From contig JABAKD010000017.1 of NCBI GenBank assembly GCA_012845835.1, forward strand, positions 7,016,428 through 7,080,427: a stretch of DNA of 64,000 nt, written 5' to 3'. A program made the position numbers and the translations under genes. Under the pieces are notes generated by a model, which worked only from the letters and a program-made list of their open reading frames with translations, was not told where the DNA came from and did not search any database. Of this stretch, positions 62,730 to 64,000 are shown in pieces; the first letter of the stretch is position 1, and every line of letters begins with the position of its first letter. The DNA is from Undaria pinnatifida. Lineage: Eukaryota > Sar > Phaeophyceae > Laminariales > Alariaceae.

Positions 62730-63194
62730 CCTATCGAATGGTACAGAGTTTTCCCACGGAAGGGTTGGCGTTTTTTTCGGGGGCAAGCGTTTCTGAAACC
62801 GGTTGAGCTCCTCAAGGGCCTCTGGAACTACCGGACAGGGGAGGGGGGGAGGGGGTTCATGTTGGGAGCTCAGAAAACTCTTAGAATCTGCTGCACCTCT
62901 ACAGCGTGGAATGACTCCATAGGCCACTGGCCCCATGTTGAGTTCTTCGGCGGCAGAGGTTTTGCGCAACATTTTTTTTTGTGTTTCATCGATACGTACT
63001 CCTTTTATGTTTAGCACCGCCGCGCTCCGACATAGGGAGACAAAAGACTCGGAGGAAAGATAACGATATTTTTTCAGGGGTCGAAAATCGGCAAAGGATC
63101 TCAAAAGCATACCTCTCCCCAAGAAACCAAAACACCAACAAAAAAAAAAACGTGGAGAAAAAAACTTGAAGGAGTTCTCTCCTGGGTGTAATTT
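62730..63194. other. No gene recognised; C-repeat trace
   Basis: 62800-62930 holds C-repeat boxes (GAGCTCCTCAAGGGCC, GGGAGCTCAGAAAACTCTTA, GAATCTGCTGCACC, GTGGAATGACTCC). The rest is unique, with no ORF of interest. Confidence 0.45.
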
Positions 63195-63610
63195 TCTTCT
63201 GCGGCTTCACCGATCACTCGAAGCAAGCGTTGGGTCAGACGAGGCCTCCTGCTTCGGGGCAGGAGGGTCTTCCCCGGGGTTTACCTCGGCCGCGCTGAGC
63301 GCTCAGCGTGGTAGTAATCCTGGAAAGTAAGTCACGGCACAGAAGCTACTCAGCGCGCGGGAGGTCTAGGGTGGGTCTGAAATTGTTCCTGCTTCCTCTT
63401 GTTCTTGCCCGTTAGGCAGAGGTTCAAGGCAATGATTGTGGCCCCGGCACTGCTGTGTCTGAGGCAGGCTCAAAAAAAGGCCGAATCCAACACCTTTGCT
63501 CCAATCTCGGATCCATTCGAAGATATCCCTAGTTGCTTCCGCACGGGGCTGGATGTGTGGCAAGGCGCTTGCAGCCTTCTGCTGTGTCCGAACAGCGTCG
63601 TAAAACAAGA
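63195..63610 (-). repeat. Repeat L, copy 2 (coding-like)
   Basis: Inverse of 18860-19255: TTCTTCTGCGGCTTCACCGA, CCTCCTGCTTCGGGGCAGGA (hairpin), CTGAGCGCTCAGCG, GAAGCTACTCAGCGCGC, CTTGCCCGTTAGGCAG, AAGGCAATGATTG, CTCGGATCCATTCGAAGATA. On minus an 80-residue frame (63366-63608) reads …DIFEWIRDWSKG…NHCLEPLPNGQE…. The family was not recognised. It continues left-to-right towards the second L end at 63818. Confidence 0.6.
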
Positions 63611-63817
63611 AACTACTCCATGCATACTAAGCTGGGTGGGTGGGATGGCCAGCATTTCTCCCGGCAGCGTATGTTCTCCGGCTTTGGGTTCGTGGGAAAA
63701 ATACCCAGTGAGCGGGGTTGGCCTAGATTCTTCAAGTGACTCACGGGTTCCAACTCATGGAGCCACCTCCATACCATCGATGCCAGCATTTTCTGGAAAC
63801 CCCAATTAACTGTCGTG

Positions 63818-63890
63818 TTATTCTGCGGCTTACCCGATCATTTAAAGCAAGTATTGGAGTAGATGTGGCCTCCTTCCCCAGCCGGTGGGT
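63818..63890 (-). repeat. Repeat L, end segment
   Basis: TTATTCTGCGGCTTACCCGA, TCATTTAAAGCAAGTATTGG and GATGTGGCCTCCTTCCCC repeat the end seen at 63200-63260, same orientation, about 615 bp away. The two may bound one element or be two adjacent partial copies. Confidence 0.55.
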
Positions 63891-64000
63891 CGTCGTCACA
63901 CCGAAATTTTATTGAAATATTTTCCGTGTTTTTGGCGTGCACGAGGCGAAGGACCGGTGGGTGTTGTAAAAAAAAAACAAATCAATGCGGGTCAGCCTAA

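Overview
This window looks like nuclear DNA from a eukaryote, almost all of it repeats, with no clearly recognisable protein-coding gene. The evidence is many different short non-autonomous transposons, tRNA-derived SINEs with pol III A and B boxes, very long trinucleotide arrays, many poly-G/C and poly-A/T runs, and a scaffold gap of exactly 500 N. No bacterial-style operon or dense coding is present. The lineage cannot be fixed from sequence alone. A repeat-rich alga or other protist (for example a brown alga) is my guess, not a result.

The dominant component is a terminal-inverted-repeat MITE, here called MITE-F (ends GACGCGTGCTACGATAGAGG, about 250-300 bp). I count roughly 35-40 whole or broken copies in both orientations, mostly at 5.6-9.6 kb, 20.8-31 kb, 34.7-41.5 kb and 45.5-62.7 kb. 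A second, roughly 82-bp element (MITE-G, ends CCCCTTT...AAAGGGG) sits at TTAA-type sites, repeatedly inside MITE-F and once inside MITE-A, which gives a relative age order. Other families are MITE-A (two subterminal TCACTCGCGCGAGTGA palindromes), MITE-S (TAATTCTAC ends), element Q (long TIRs around a TTAGGG-type repeat) and two small pogo/mariner-like elements. There are two tRNA-derived SINE families: SINE-D, about 10 copies, one with a long AAAT tail; and SINE-E, with a duplicated A-box segment. A retroposon (family I) has 5'-truncated copies with clean target-site duplications.

Layout: 0-1.7 kb MITE-A and a B/C repeat array with a perfect 40-bp hairpin; 2.7-4.4 kb SINEs; 5.0 kb GAT array; 5.6-9.6 kb MITE-F and MITE-S; 8.5-16 kb older retroposon pieces with little MITE-F; 16.2-16.9 kb the best host-gene candidate, a signal-peptide exon and its decayed duplicate; 18.4-19.8 kb repeat L and a SINE; 20-31 kb MITE-F-rich; 31-35 kb SINEs and microsatellites; 36-38 kb and 42-45 kb dispersed satellite N; 44.3-44.8 kb a CCGCCTTA array; 45.5-53.5 kb nested MITEs and SINEs; 53.5-54.0 kb gap; 54.7-55.4 kb adjacent CCCCCT and CTA arrays; 56-62.7 kb mixed repeats; 63.2-64 kb a second, inverted copy of repeat L.

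Nearly all open reading frames are explained by low-complexity DNA or by conserved repeat sequence read in frame. The elements do not form a pathway. What can be read is a history: MITE-F spread first, later families inserted into it, and parts of MITE-F then amplified locally into minisatellites (30, 69 and 89 bp units).
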